Positions 22,515 to 47,354 of a stretch of 64,000 bases of DNA are shown piece by piece (position 1 is the stretch's first letter; every line of letters starts with the position of its first letter). Location of the stretch: positions 9,228,345 through 9,292,344 of the forward strand of contig CM024188.1 of assembly GCA_013433145.1 (NCBI GenBank), read 5' to 3'. The notes beneath the pieces are model-generated. The model saw only the letters and a program-made list of their open reading frames with translations. It did no database searches and had not been told where the DNA came from. The DNA comes from Ascaris suum (lineage: Eukaryota > Nematoda > Chromadorea > Rhabditida > Ascarididae). The position numbers and the translations under genes are program-made.

Positions 22515-25500
22515 GGGTGATTTTGTCGGAAATATGCAGCATTGTGTATTTATTTCGCAGACGTTGTGCGCCTAAGTATGAGCGCAGGCCGCTGTGGCTG
22601 GTGTCCATTGAGATTCTACTTCAGGTTCATATATGTCTTTGTACTCATAAGTGACTTGCCTGACAGCCTGGCTCAAAATGCTGATCGTTATGCCGGTAAT
22701 GTGAAACCTTCTGGCTCTAACAGTCCTGCTAGCCGCGCAGTTTGGGGCCAGGTCGATTGGAAGCGCGTAGACAGCCTTCTTTGGCGGCGAATAAAACTTA
22801 GTGCGTTTCGGGAAAATGATCTCCCGTTTCTCCCCCCACCTCTCTTCCCAAATCGAGCACCTTCAGTCAACAGCCTCGTCTTTCAGAAAATAAAAACATG
22901 GCTGTCAAAAGTTCTTTGGAAATTTGCCAACCACTGTCTCAGAGTTGTCCAGACCAGCAAAGGCTTGACCACGTAGCTGTAATCACCGACAGAACAGATA
23001 GGGTGAACGCATGACATGAGTTTTGCGAAACTCATAGCATCGGGCAAGTAGAAGCAACTCAGCAACAGGATATTGATGCTGTCGCAAAACAGCAGTATGA
23101 AATGGTCATGACACCTCTGATGAATCAAAGACACGCGTGTCTTTATGACAAAGAACGATGCATACTTCGCTTCGGTTTGGTCAGAATGCGCAGCAGGCAA
23201 AACAGCCAACACATGAAACTAAGCTGCTCTGAATGCTTTTTCTCCTTTTCGTATCGATGCTTTATTTAAAAGTTACGTATGAAATGTCTGCGGGCACTTC
23301 ATCATGAAGGTAGCTGAGGGCTTGCATATGCTGGTCGACGCGAACTCTTTTGTACGCCCCTCCGTGATGCTACGCACCACCTTATTTTTCTATCGTTACT
23401 GGATGACCTTCCCGAACCAAAAATAATCCCAGCTAAGAACTAACGCAGTACGCAACTCGGTGGGGAAGAAAAAAGCCACTTCAGTACCAGAACACAGGGA
23501 AAATGGCACAAAAACCACTCCTGCGTGATAGAAATGCATCTTCAACATATGTTATCCTACACGTTCTGCCGTGGACCGTGGAGTCCCCCAGCTAAACGTA
23601 TTTTCATAGGGAGAGGCGAAGATTATTTTTAAATATATTAGTTCTCACATCTTCCATGTGAATGGCGGTAGGAAATAAAATGAAGTTGCGATGCTCAACA
23701 CGGATAATTTATACCGCAAATTACCTCAGGCTGTTTCGCTATATATTCCCTCCTTCATTTTTGCCAAAGAATAAGTCCTCAACGATATGCAGCAGAAATA
23801 GCGACCCATACCTAGCAAATAAATTCTGAATAACTGCTGACGTAACAACGGAAAACAAGATGACGCCAACAAAAACTGGGGACAAACAAAGACTACACAG
23901 AGGGGACAAAATCGCCCTCGAAGAACGTGTTTCCAACATGCCCCCCCCCTCCACAATTGTCCCCCGCGATGTGAACCACTGTCCTCGAGGTTCCTGGGGT
24001 TTCTTTTTTTGCAGGGACGGATTTGTTATTTACTTTTCAACGTTCAAGTTAGCGATGTGTTTGTATGTTAAATATGTGTTACCAAGGAAGAATTTATACG
24101 TCGTGATAATCGTCCAGCTGTTGCAGACAACGTTGCTGAACCTCCAAAACTACGAACATAACGAACTCCTTGCAGCAGCGAACGTAGTGAATTTTCCACA
24201 TTCAACACAGTAGAGGGATGATCCGTTAGAGAGGTATAATCGGATGGTGTTCGTTTAATGAACTGCCGTTGCACCCATTCATCCAATGCGACATTTTTAT
24301 TAGTGGGAGGACTATGAAGTAAAGTCACTGCACCTTCAGCAGCAGTCATTACCTTGTTGCCCAAAACCTATCCATCTTTTCAACAAGCAGGTAAGATGCA
24401 ACCAGGCGTCCAGGCGAAAAGTTCTCGACTTTCGTCCCGCCGACCTTGACCAGCGGAACCGAATTGATTAGTAAATGCACATTGTGACGTTTAATGTATT
24501 GCTTTTGCAGCGTTTAAGCGGATCGATCATTCGTGCAATCGCAGAATAAGGCACACCTCTTATCAAGCTCCTGCCACATCTTCCGCCGCCCCTCCCCCCC
24601 CCCCCTCCTTCCACCCCCCACGACATCTGCGCTGAGCCTGAATGAACGCACAGAAACGCTTCACTATTATTGAATTGAGCATTTCAGTGTAGGATGTGAA
24701 ATTTGGCCAATCAATGCAGTTATGCAGTTAACGGCTTCATGTATCAAAGACGTGCTTCCGAAACTAGCTTTCACTTTAACCGCATCACTCTCGCACGAGC
24801 AAACTCTTGTGTCACATATTTCGCCCTTTTTTCAAAAAAATATCATATTCAATGTTTTTACCTGATAAACACCAACGCCTGAGCAAGTTAAGTATTTCGA
24901 GTCACAGTCGCAGATTCCGTGCTCCGTTCGAGCTCCAAATCGAGGCACGAAATGCTTTATACCTCGTCGACGAAAAGTTGTCTCGATGCTGAACACTTCC
25001 GCTTAGTGAAAGAAACTGTAGAGTGAAATCAATGCGCGCGCAGGACTCAGGACGACCACAATTCTTGCCGACCAAACTGACCAAAGGTTGCCCTCCTTTC
25101 TGAATAGATTGATTCGTTTCTTGCCAGTACTAGCTTTTTAATAACGACGTTTCTTGAAAAGTACCATGCTATATGCTCAAAGCACAACTACAAGCACATA
25201 CAACAGATATTACCTCGCCTGAAACTGCTAGGCTGCTGTTGGCTGAAATTCGTGATAACTGTTCACTTCGACGAATTTATAAATTGATGTATTTTTTGTA
25301 CGCGTCAAAAAGCTGTGCTGCACCGAATTTTTGTCTCATGGAATAAACATATACTACACAACATTTCCGAATGCGTATGAAGTTTAGTTCAGTTAACAGC
25401 GGGAAGAAATTTTTGCTGCAGAATACAACCGTTGACGATTGCTGAAAGCACTACAACGTAAATAAGGCAATTATTACATCAGCAGTGGAATGTAACAGCG

Positions 25501-25599
25501 GACTCAAACAAAACAACAGAGTATGAAAACAGAAAGGCTTTATGACGAGCAATATTTGTACTGTCCTCGTGAGCCCCCCTCCCCCTTCCCTCCACTCAG
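22515..25599. other. no supported gene
   Basis: Short frames only. Contains C-rich tracts (for example near 23940 and 24595-24606). The last 30 bases before 25600 are a C/T-rich tract ending in CACTCAG, which would make a good splice acceptor for the coding-like block that follows. Confidence 0.4.
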
Positions 25600-26053
25600 A
25601 AAAAAATCATTTACAAACGAAATCTGATTCATCCTGGACATACAACTGATCGATTAGAAAGCTTACAAGTACCCGCGGATGTACTGGTAAAACCGAAGAA
25701 GAACGTCGTATTTCGCAACAACATTATCCGTGTTTATCACGCTCACCCACCTCCCCCGTTTGTACTGGAAGAAGATCTCTCACTAGACAAGCTTCCACAT
25801 ATCATGGCCCTAGAAATAGGCTCATTTCTACAACCGAAATCCTGAGCACAGTGACGAACACCTGCCAGAAATGTTACTCGAACAACGAGGCAATTTTGAA
25901 ATCTGCAATATCGATGTTGTCCTACCTACTGAAGCAATAAAAAGACGCACAGAATTGAAGCAAAACATGCGCTTTCGTGTTTCGTCTAAGCCAACTGGTC
26001 GCCTACACATACGAGAACAATCACAAAACACCAAACTGCGTGGTTCGCTTTGA
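25600..26053 (+). pseudogene. coding-like block, unidentified, one frameshift
   Basis: Directly after a strong C/T-rich CAG acceptor there are 81 open codons in phase (25600-25842), including RLESLQVPADVLVKPKKN and RVYHAHPPPPFVLEEDLSLD, with balanced protein composition and no ATG needed. This frame ends in TGA at 25843. A second frame (+1) is open from 25820 to 26053 and continues in similar style (HSDEHLPEMLLEQRGNFEI). The overlap suggests one ancestral coding frame with a frameshift near 25820. I cannot name the family. It may be a decayed exon, a transposon fragment or an exon whose second half is chance. Confidence 0.3.
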
Positions 26054-28998
26054 GTCCGACCGGCTGTAGCCAAACATCTGTTGTTGGGATGCACGCAACC
26101 ACTAGCTGAAAAATTTTATGAGACAAACTTTAGGTGGCCCCAAATAAGCCGGAGGATGGGTTGTTATCATGTGGTGCGGATCACATCCACAAGACAACTC
26201 CCATCGTCGCTGTTCGCAAGCAGAAAGTGCTATGCAGACGGACCGAAATACCTCTACGCATAAAGACAGTGTCGCCATGAACAGCTTTGCAAAAAATTAT
26301 AAGACGCGTAGCAGAAGAGGTATATAAAAATAATAAATGAAGGTCGTGAACTATTACTGTTTATGCGCTGTCGATCAGTCACATCTTCAGATGCACAAAA
26401 GACTCGCTCAAGAAGCACCTATGACGAATATAATCGGCCCAGCAATATGTTCAGCGACTTATTCGACCACTGCAGCCCAAATTAACTGCACTTCACCTAC
26501 GAATCACGAATCTCACCTCTACGCAAAAGTTTACTTTAACGAAAGTTTGCCCTCCTTTGACAATTTCACTTTATTGTTTGACAGAACACAGTGCGCAGAC
26601 ATCTGAAACCACAAATCTCTGCCGCACTCATACTTAAGGAAATTCCTCTAATAAACTTCCCCCTATCCTCACCGACTATCCAGGTCGGGCACATTTCAAG
26701 CATAGATTAGATTGATACTCGAGGTATACCGTATTTAGCTTAACTTTTCGCACTTTAGCTTGCAATTGCCCAGCTAATTTTCACCTCAAAAACAACAATA
26801 ATTTCCACTTTAAACGTATTTTAAGTCACATCTTCATATCTTAAAATGTGCTTTTCCTCATGCCCTAATTACTTCCTTACCAAGATTCGAAGCTCTGCTG
26901 CGTCATAATTCACTACACAAGTTTGATGGGTACAGAAAAGATCATCGCTCTCCGGTTTGGGTGAAACAATCGCCATAAGACGCACATGTCTAAAGATTTC
27001 ATCAAAACTATTCTTACTACAACAGCTCCATAGTCATATCTGTGAGATATGCAAAATCATTTGATGAGATTGCATTTTCCAATAAGGAGCGTAGCATTAC
27101 GCCTACTAGCGTTCATTTAATCATTTGAGTAGCTTCTTCGATTCTTCTTAACAAATGATGGAGCTGCAATTCCCGAGGAAAGCATACTTTTCTTTCTCAG
27201 TAAAACAAAAACGGCGATTCTGAAACAGCAGGAACTGAAAGGAGAAAGGTCGCAGAGTCACAAGTTGCGCAGAGCAGCTCACCACCTATCCCCGGTGCTA
27301 ATCATTCCTCGTACATGCGGACAACTTTCCGAACACGAATCTGCTATATCATTAAACGATTACGCATGACCGCTCATGCAATCGTTTATTGCATCCGTTG
27401 CATTCGATGCAAGGGCAATTATGCGTAAATCATAGTCCTGCCGATTGCGCGGTGTTACTCATCTATCCTATTCAAAACTGATGCGTGGTTTATGATTTAA
27501 GTGAGATTCGACTATGCAATTTGCAATACTCTTTTTTTTCTTTTCTGTGCCTTAGCGCATCTTCATCTGTTTCTATTTGCGAGCCATGCAAGGTGAACGT
27601 GAGCATCGTACATCTCGAAACAAGGTCTGCTTCTCTCGAAATATTACCTTCATAGGAAACTTCGACCGAACAAATGTCCTGTTAAGCAACGGAGAGGAGT
27701 TCGTCTGCTGTATTCAGGGTGTGTTCTTTCATTCCAGCGTAAGGGGCATTTATTTTGTCCATTTAGACGGTACATGCAAATGAAGTACTCACTCCCAAAA
27801 ATACAAACACATTGAACAATCCAAACTGACGTTAACAATTTGCCAGAAATCATTTTCGAACAGCGTTGTATAATGGAATCCTCGACGAAGAGCAAAAGTA
27901 TGAACTAAACAACGCTTTCCGCTCTGTAAACGGGAAGAGTTTCGAAAGCGAACACCTTTCACGAGCTAAATAAACGCTCATGCAAACAAAACGTATTCAC
28001 CCGCAGTAGGTAGGCTTTAAATTTAAAAACATATTCTTACACCAGGAAAGGCCACAGCTGAAGTGCACAGGACAACTGCGTGTAAAAGAGGAAATCTCCA
28101 GATATTTCGTCCCTAATGTCACCCCACATCACCACCCTCTAGGAAGACAAGGACCTTAGTCACTCTCTGGAAGGATGCAGGTAGCAGCCGTATGTTGTAA
28201 TCAATGCCACACCTCAACTCTGCTTTATGGACTTCGCCCTCTAGCGCACGGAATCGTCTCCTAGATACTGCGAATAGAATGAGCCATTTAAACTGTTCGA
28301 AGATAAGAGCTGCAGTTCGTGAACAGAGCACTTTTACCCAATATGCGGAAGTGCGAAGCATCGGAACATTTCACCACCATTTTAGGTGGTTACTGCTCAA
28401 GGTATACGAAAGATGGGGAAGGGCGTCGATGCCTTTGCTATTGCAGCAAGAGGCTTAGTTAAGTACAGAGTGACTCAGGAATTCATGGGTTAAAATCTGA
28501 ACGGTCGTACTTGAAAAACCATAACAATAGGCCCTTTCAGCTTATCCAGCACGCACAACTGCACTTACCATTAGAAAAATCATTAAGGACAGCCACCGTG
28601 AATGTTTCACCTCACAAATTTTTGATAAATCACCCTTTGTAAACAGATCAAATGATTACAGTCAACCGACATATGAAATATTCCACGATCCGCAAGGCCT
28701 CTTGACATTGGCCGAAAATGTGATGCGCAGTGCACTGGGCCAACAAAAGTCTCTTCCACACACATATTTAAAAATTCCTAGTTGTACGAAACTGCTCCTT
28801 GGCAAACGAGGTTACCGAACCATCCATTTCAAACCACTTAAGATAATATACATTCCAAGAAAGAAAACCATAAATTCGCGAGCACACCTGATGCCTGACA
28901 AAGCATAACAGCACAATAAAGCAATCAGCACACAATAAACTCACGTTAATTTCAGCGCGGTGTGCTATTTTGTTTCGCGCTGGAGAATTTGCTGAGCC
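26054..28998. other. no supported gene; 3' flank of the CK2 beta gene
   Basis: Only short frames on either strand. On the minus strand, the ~150 bases after the CK2 beta stop codon contain no canonical AATAAA, so the polyadenylation site could not be placed. Confidence 0.4.
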
Positions 28999-39903
<10,905 letters not shown>

Positions 39904-42900
39904 CAGAGAATAAATCTGCTGCCTCGAATAGTTTGCTTCGGGCCTCCTCACTGCAAGTGGCTTTTTTCACGTTCATCACTGACAACTTCACCGATTCCAC
40001 GCAAACACTCATGCGCAGTAACGAGACCAAAATAATGCACTCTTTGATTCACTGTTCATTGGCTTTAGGCACCTCAAATAATCGCAACTGCTGTCGCTCA
40101 CACTTCAAACAAACACACTAATAGGTGAGTGGCTGTCGACCAATAATGCGAAAGATTTTAGCATATGGGATAAAGGTACCCGATTCTGTCCTGCAGCGCC
40201 CTGAAAAGTGCAATTCATTCTAAAATACAGACTTTTCCAATTAAGTCCCTTCTTATTAAGCCCCTACTTTTTATCAAGCACGCCTCTAACCGGCACCTTA
40301 TCAAAATAGGGTGCCAACGCTGTTTACTACAACGCTCGAACACAGGAAATAAGCACTGAAGTATTGCCACGAGTAATGAAATAGGCTAATCAATATGTGA
40401 GAAATACAAGTCCCACTTCAACAGAAACCCTCTGCGCGGCCGTCATGAAGGATGAAAACATCTGGACTTTCGTTGAAACAAACACAACATTCATTTTTTT
40501 TCCAACAGTCACCGACAACTTCACCGCTTGCCCGTCCTTCCTACACTTCCCCAGACATTTTCAAACTTGATGCATTTCATTACCCCTTTATCGACGTTTA
40601 GGCGTGATAATAAAACTACAAACTTATTTCCTCAGTTCACAGAACCATAAATTGATTCTTTATACACGGAAAGGTGTCGTTCCTGCGGTTTTCATTAGCG
40701 GCAACTTATCTCACACCGTAGGGATCTCAGTTTTCTTATTGGCCAAATTGTCGGGATCCGGCATCTCCATGCCCTAATCTCGACCCAGCGATTCCGAATT
40801 AAGCTTTTTGGTCCAGCGACCTTAAGGTATGTTACTACGATTCTGGCTGTGCCATTCGGGTCCAGCGTTCTTGCACTTCCCTAATTTCATTGACGGTTCA
40901 TGCTATCCTATTCCCACTAACCAGTCGTCACCCAATCATACTGCAAAATAAGCAATTTCAAAGGCCTGCGACAGAAGAAGCGCAATACTTACCTCAGAAA
41001 TATACCTGTTAACTGCTGAGGAACGCGGCCCTTTACTGCTGCGTTTCGGCGCTTGCTGAACGGCACACTTGTACTCTGACTTCTGCAGTGATAAAGTCAA
41101 CGACCTGACCACAAGACCAGAAGCCACTGTACTAAAACTAATCCGAGCGGTTATTGCGAGGCCACGGTATCGACGCTAGGGAAGCGAGCGCTGGAGGGAC
41201 ATGGAACGAGGGATGACATGGCAGATGTGATGGCCTCAGGCTTTTTTGTGTCTTGTGAAAATCACACCGTGGAAGTCGCTGTCGTCAGTTTTTGTGCTTA
41301 CTGAGACTTCAAGTCGAACGTACGGAATTCACGAGGAAGCTAGCGAAGCTCCTTTTGCACCTGGACCCACAACAATCAATTGTCTGCCTCTCACCTTACA
41401 CTATGAATTTTTTCTGTGAATCAAATCTTCACTTAACGGAACCTTTTAGGCTCAGTTTATTGATGCATGGGGGAAACGTCCTGAATCCAAAGTTTTCGCC
41501 AAGTCTAATTATGTTTACGAGATATCAGCGTACTCTATCAGCGCCCTTTCCGAGAAACAATTTAGCAGTTGTTCACCAATATTACTTTGGGACATTATAT
41601 GGTGGCGAGATGAGTGCCGCCAAAGAATTTCCAAAATCATTAAGTTTTGGCCTAAGCTACCGGGAGTTTTTTTTTTTCGGGGTATGAGATTCTGAAAATG
41701 CTTCTAAAACGATGAAACGATGATGCTGCCGAACTGTTGGCAGGAGCGTGCAGAATGCACCTGTTCTGGGCGGTAAATGCGTTTCTGGCAATTGGTAAAG
41801 ACACCGGAGGGGGAAGGGAGGGCGGACTCAACGCAACCGCAAGCACCATAGGATACTTGTAGGACTAGCGTACAAAGTTTAGAGGCAATTCATTATAACG
41901 TAGCCTAGCTGAGAACCCCTCTTACTTTCTACTTCAAAAAAAAAAAAAAAAACACAATACCGTCCATGAACCCTGGACTGTTTGAAAACATCCTGCATCT
42001 TCCTCCGAATGAATTTCTACGGCTTGTCCGAGAGTTTGACTCCATAAAAATGCAGTAAAACTCGGTTTGACTCCAAAAGCCGGTTGTCTTGGATTATTTT
42101 TTGTAGGCACGTCGATGCGCTTAATATTTATTTAAAAGCACAATAGATGGTCCCAAGAATTAGGCTAATAAATATTGAAAAATATACCGTGAGTGTAATT
42201 AATGAATCACTAATGGCCAAAACAAAGTGTCAAAAGTGGCAAAACAGTTTTTATGCGTTACAAGAATTTGATGCGCAATTCAAAGAACAAAGTGATAGTC
42301 ACTAAAACAAATATGAATGAGTTATTAAATTATTGTTCATTAGAAGGGAAGAAATACGATGCTAATACGCAAGCATCAAGATCTCACCCCTTGTCACAAA
42401 TTGGGAAGCCTGCAAGATGTCGCCGAAACAGTCAACAACTATAATTATAACCCTAACGATTTAGGCAGAGATGGACCACACTGAGAGCAAATTTGTCTAC
42501 AGTTAGTCAAAAACAGTGCCCATAACTATTACAGATTCAAGAAGTGACGTGAACACGGCATATCCTCCATAAAGCGCTTTAACCACCCTTATACGACATC
42601 ACTGGCCCTGTACCCCTAAGGGATGGAAGAATCCTGTCCACGGATGGTCGGGTCACGAAATAGCAAATTTCGCTGTTCTAGCGACGCAAAAATGAAACCA
42701 GTGGCACGCGACTTCTGGTTAGTGAGCTGGGCATTTTGCTTTTGCGTATTCTAGCGACGCACGTACTCCAGCTTTGTCACTCGTTATGGCCACTTGTACT
42801 CCTCAACCGCACGATACAGCTAATCACACCTCTGCCGTGAGAGCCTATTCCGTTTGCGTCGTTGGCCTGGATCTCTCACGCATAGAATTTTGCTCGCATA

Positions 42901-44592
42901 TTCACAAAGGACTATGATAGGCTGTTTATGTGTATTTTCAAACGCAGAGAGTTCTCTTTTTATATTCTCACCCCCACTGGGCAACAATCTGCTTTTTAAA
43001 ATCTGTTACCTGTTTAGAACGCATATATAAAAACTGCTTTTTAAAGAATTATGCCATCACCACGATCAATAGGAAGTGACTTCTCGGAAAACGGACTAAT
43101 GCAGCTAATCGGGAAGAGAGGAGGGAGCGGGTGGAGGTTTTCAATGAGTTCGTCAGTTGATAATTTCCACATTTTCATACTTTTGGCTTAACTTAAGAAC
43201 ATCGAAGAGATAAACTTACTGTGAAATGAACGCATTAGAGAAAGGTTTTTGCGGATGAACAAATGGGCGAAGGTGGAACGGCAATGGTCTTAACGGAACT
43301 AGTGGATATAAATGCGTGAGAACAAAATAATTCACCAACAATTTCTTCTGTGAAGGAGAAAGAAGGAAACAGAGGATTATCTTCCGGTTTTGTGAGTTTC
43401 CGATGGGTATTCAACTTCCTGAATTGAATTTCATAACCAATCAGAAGCTGGGCACGTCAGCTTTTGTTTTTGGTGAATAAGAACGACCTTTCAATGCTGT
43501 GCTGCAGAAGACTGCTGGTGTCTACGGGTTAGGAAAAAACAGCTTATCCGTCCCGCTTACTATAACGCCTTCTCGCGTGCACCGGTATTGCGATTGCGTT
43601 TTGGGTTTCTCTGACTTTGTATAGGCTCAATAAGGAGACTTTTCACAGAGTTCCTACCGGAATATGTCCACTAGGCAGAGTCTCTTACTGAACGCTGGAA
43701 TCTTTACCAATTGGAATTTTCTGACATATTATCAGGTTAGCCAGCACGGTGAGGAAAGGAAAAAGGGAAATAAGAAGGTGCGATATAACTCGGAAAATAT
43801 GTTGGAAACGGAATTCCGCCTTTCTTCCTTCCAATCTCACACACAGGATAAGGGTGCGTATTTGCCGCGCTCTGTCCTACGACGTCCACCTTTCAAGGCT
43901 ATCACTACAACAACTAAAGTTTGAAGAATTATTTTTGGGTCTTGCTGACTTCAAGAAGCCAGTTCTGAACATTCGAAGGCTTTCGCGCTCAAAATCTTTT
44001 CTACCTGACTGCCTAGCGTCGACTTTGAAGGTGTCTGGTGCACTCGTCACGTGAGAAGTGACTCCGAAAATCAAAGTTTTTGAATTTTCAGAACGGTTTT
44101 TTGCAGCCAGCAAGTCTCAAAACACACCTTTATGGAATATGGTGGCAGCCCAACATATCTGAACGACTGGGGCCATAATATGTAGTAGCTCTTCACATCT
44201 TTTGCGAAATTTTCGCAAGAGATTTCGGCCTACTGTGTGTGTGATGAAGCTGGAAGTTGGGGCTGCGTTTTCCTCCACCGATCTGGTCTGTGAGCGCAAG
44301 TCTTACGCACTGAGAAAAGACGGTGGTTTTGACATTCATTTTTTAACTTTTCAGGCAAAAACTACGATAAGTTCCTTCTCGTCCCTCAGGAGACTAAAAG
44401 TGGGCCATCACTACGCCCAACACACTCGTTCGAGTAGAGAAGCGAAAGTCCAAGGGAACCAAACAAGCTGAACCAACTTGAACACGTCTCACTAAGGGCA
44501 AGCAACAACTACCACACATCAAAGCTTGGAAGAAAGGATCATAATGCATAAACACCGCCGCTAACATTCGCCAATCTCAGCGGTGTGAGTAT
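39904..44592. other. no supported gene; upstream region of the CK2 beta gene
   Basis: The CK2 beta promoter should lie at the left end. Open frames are short or unrecognised (longest 131 codons, plus strand 41292-41687). The phrase TTCTAGCGACGCA occurs twice (about 42677 and 42749). Confidence 0.4.
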
Positions 44593-44860
44593 ACTTAGCC
44601 ACGAGCGCACGCGCAAAGCAGAGACGGAGAGAGACCGCGTGCGTCCACGGAGAGCGGCGCGGTAGTGGTCACTCGGCAACAAAAATGTCGCAGTAAATAT
44701 GAAAATATGCCGAAAGGAAATAAAATTCGAAAGACGAGTTTCAACACATTTTAAAGAGCATTGAATGCTCTATCAGAATCATTAATAACCTGACAGAAAA
44801 GCAAGCACTTTTCTACAAGATCAATTTCTCATATGACGCGCAATCGACATAATTTGCAGG
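44593..44860 (+). repeat. left terminal inverted repeat
   Basis: Begins ACTTAGCCACGAGCGCAC, passes through a GC-rich part with GAGAGCGGCGCGGTAGTGGT and an AT-rich part with TTTAAAGAGCATTGAATGCT, and ends near GACGCGCAATCGACA. Matches the reverse complement of 47521-47787. Confidence 0.9.
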
Positions 44861-45380
44861 CTCGAAGTACATGCGTTACAGAGATTGACCTATGTTGACA
44901 CTGCTGACATATGCGAGCGATTTAAGAAAGCTAGACGAATTACCGAAACCCCATCACTGACTCGAAGTGGCAACAGATGTCGTTCCTCCAAAAGATCTTC
45001 GGTCTCTTCTAGAGATGTGAAGCAAACATCTGAAGTCTCAGATATGATAGGGATCATGGCGAAAAGACGTTATATAAGTAGCGGAAGTCTTGTGTTGCTT
45101 CAATTACGAGCGCTTAACAAGTGATCCTCCCTCTGTCTTGAAACATCGCGAGTTTGGTGCTACTTCAATTGATAACTTATTGTGGAAGAAATCAAAGATG
45201 TGCTGTTTATGTTTGACGAGATGGCGAGGAAAAGGATGCAAGGAATATAGCATATCGAGCCAGATGTAGCTATTTATTCGAAGTGTCCTTGTCAGTCGGA
45301 AGAGGCGCAAAGCAAGAAGACATCTGCCCCCCCCCCTTCCAAAAACATTCTCATTAGCTCTACAAGGAGTCTTGGGAAAG

Positions 45381-45800
45381 ATAGAGACTGCAGATGGTTT
45401 CAATTTAGATAACGAAGAAATCCAGATGCTTCTTTTTGCGGACGACATGGTACCCGTTGCCGATGACACAAAAAACTTGCAGCATCCACTGAACAATAAG
45501 AGTGCGAAACGTGGAACACCACACTCGCTGAAGAAAACAAATTACTAACGACCCAGCGAGGGGTGCAATGGAGAATGGAAAATATCAACAAATTGCAACA
45601 CATAACAAATGAAGAGTTGCATTCTAGATCCGCTTTGAAAGACATCGTCGAAGAAATGTATAAAAGAAGAAAATAAAGGTGGGCTGGTGACGCAGCCAAG
45701 TTAAATGACTACGGATGGATTAAGTAAATCCTTGAGTGGTAACTAGGAGAGGTAAAGCGATCACGCTGCAGACCGCAACAAGATAGGAAACCCGCCGCGG
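45381..45800 (+). pseudogene. RTE retrotransposon 3' fragment, deleted
   Basis: The plus strand reads ETADGFNLDNEEIQMLLFAD then DM, containing RT motif C (FADD at 45435-45446). About 100 nt on it reads LLTTQRGVQWRM, LQHITNEELHSRSALKDIVE and MYKRRK, a stop, then RWAGDAAKL, the connection and C-terminal region of nematode RTE elements, and finally a degraded VKRSRCRP block. Roughly the thumb region between FADD and LLTTQR is missing, and several stops interrupt it. It is in opposite orientation to the 19.5-22.5 kb copy. Confidence 0.75.
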
Positions 45801-45813
45801 CGATTATATGGAG

Positions 45814-46364
45814 TTACTTGGATGCGGGAGGGCTCAGGATCACTATAGATGGAAGAATTGCAAGCTGCATTGGTGGGGGGGGGGGGGGGACGATGAAATC
45901 GACGAAATCGCGGCTGTTTAAAGTATTCAAAGTAAAGTATCCTTGCCAGACTCCATCCGTCGCAGTGAACGTGTGGATGTTTAAGTCGAAGCACAGCGCT
46001 GCAGCCGTTGAGTCAATGTCGGCTCCCCAACGCAGAGTATCCACAGCGTTCAGCGCTATGTCCTGTTTTCAATACAGCACTTCGTCCACGCTGTTACACG
46101 TGGCTTGTTCATGAAAATCTCTGAAATCTACTCACACTCATTTACGACCTCAACTGTCATTTTAGAGCATTGTTTAGGGCCTCTGAAGCAGTGAACTGTT
46201 TTATAACATTCAAAACGATAACTATTCAAGCTCAGTCTTCTGCGATATGTGAACGTGATGAGAATCGATCGGATATCTGGGTGATGATGCCCCCTTCCCT
46301 TGATGCAATACGCGAGTGCTCTGAAAGGTCGAAATGAATACTCGCTATCTAATGCTAAGGCCAC
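45814..46364 (-). pseudogene. OTU-type cysteine protease-like frame, inactivated
   Basis: The upstream frame (46364-46128) contains FRPFRALAYCIKGRGHHHPDI, which parallels the OTU catalytic block in which a D-G-N-C-x-F-R-A-L core is followed by an Ile-Arg pair. After a stop and shift, 46044-45814 contains LRWGADIDSTAAALCFDLNI and then HTFTATDGVWQGYF, matching the W-G-x-x-x-E/D-I...A-A-x-x-x-x-x-N-I-x-V segment of OTU domains. The catalytic Cys position appears to hold Arg, so the relic is dead. OTU enzymes cleave ubiquitin-type linkages; some transposons also encode them. Assignment is from motif order by eye. Confidence 0.5.
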
Positions 46365-46517
46365 ATTCCATTGTTAGGAGCCTGTCTTGTGCGAAATAAG
46401 AATGCTTGGAGCAACCTTAACATTCTAACGGCACTGTGCAAAAATGCGTTGCCCGTTAACTTTCTGAAGGTTGAGCACAGCATGCGGCTTATGCCGTTAA
46501 CAAGCTTCCGATCCGCC

Positions 46518-47003
46518 TTAGTCGACTAAATAATAGGTTGCGAATGCGCAAACTTTGTTTCGACAGGCTGTGCCCTTGAAACGCTTCCGATGCGAGAAAC
46601 TGCTTACCATGATGCTGGGTGTAAAAACAGTTGCCATCACCTCTGACTGCAACCGTCGCTCATTCGCCTGGCTTCTGATCGACTTAGAATGAACACGAGT
46701 CGATGGACAGGTAACTTGCACGTGAGGCAAGTACTTCTTCCAAATGTTATTCTGCCATTCTAGAGTGGCCCTTGATAGCCCCATCTTCTTTATGATCTCC
46801 TCCACATCTTATGAACTAGCTTTTTTGGCTAGAATTGCGCACTTCAAATGACTGCTTACATTGAAGGATTCCTGCTTTGTAACCAATTCTGGTCGCGTGC
46901 CATGTAACCGGCAATTCGTCGAATTGGAAACATGTCGCCTTCGAGTCGCTTTTTCCGTCGCAATGCTAACGCGTCTATGTCGGACAGCAAGTGCTGTAGG
47001 CAA
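46518..47003 (-). pseudogene. coding-like frame upstream of the OTU relic, unidentified
   Basis: Two minus-strand frames in the same register (47003-46809 and 46805-46518) are separated by one stop. The second begins EEIIKKMGLSRATLEWQNNI, which has the look of a helix-turn-helix, and continues with basic residues. They sit directly upstream of the OTU-like frame inside the terminal inverted repeats and may be the N-terminal part of the same element protein. Confidence 0.3.
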
Positions 47004-47354
47004 TCAAACTATTTCAATGCAATTAACTACACGCTGAAAGCGTCGGTTGGCATTTTTTTACTAACAAGCGAACTTACAATGCCCATTACCGGTATGGGTA
47101 GACGGGAAAGAAATGAAGTGATGGAAACCTGGGACTGTCGAACTGAAGAATTCGTAACCGATGCATCTAACAATCGCACGAAAGATCCATTCATGAAGAG
47201 CCACAGGGAGTTTAATGCAACTTAAGAACGATTGGGTCATTTCGTTAAACCGTCGAGGGTCATTTCATGAATTCAGTTCACCAATGAGAACACAGTGTCA
47301 CGAATGCACGAGAATAACACATAAGATAATGCATAATGCGATATTGAAATTTAT

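Noticed and set aside
41292..41687. 131-codon plus-strand frame
   Set aside because: Looks moderately protein-like but begins at a non-ATG codon, has no clear acceptor and no known motif.
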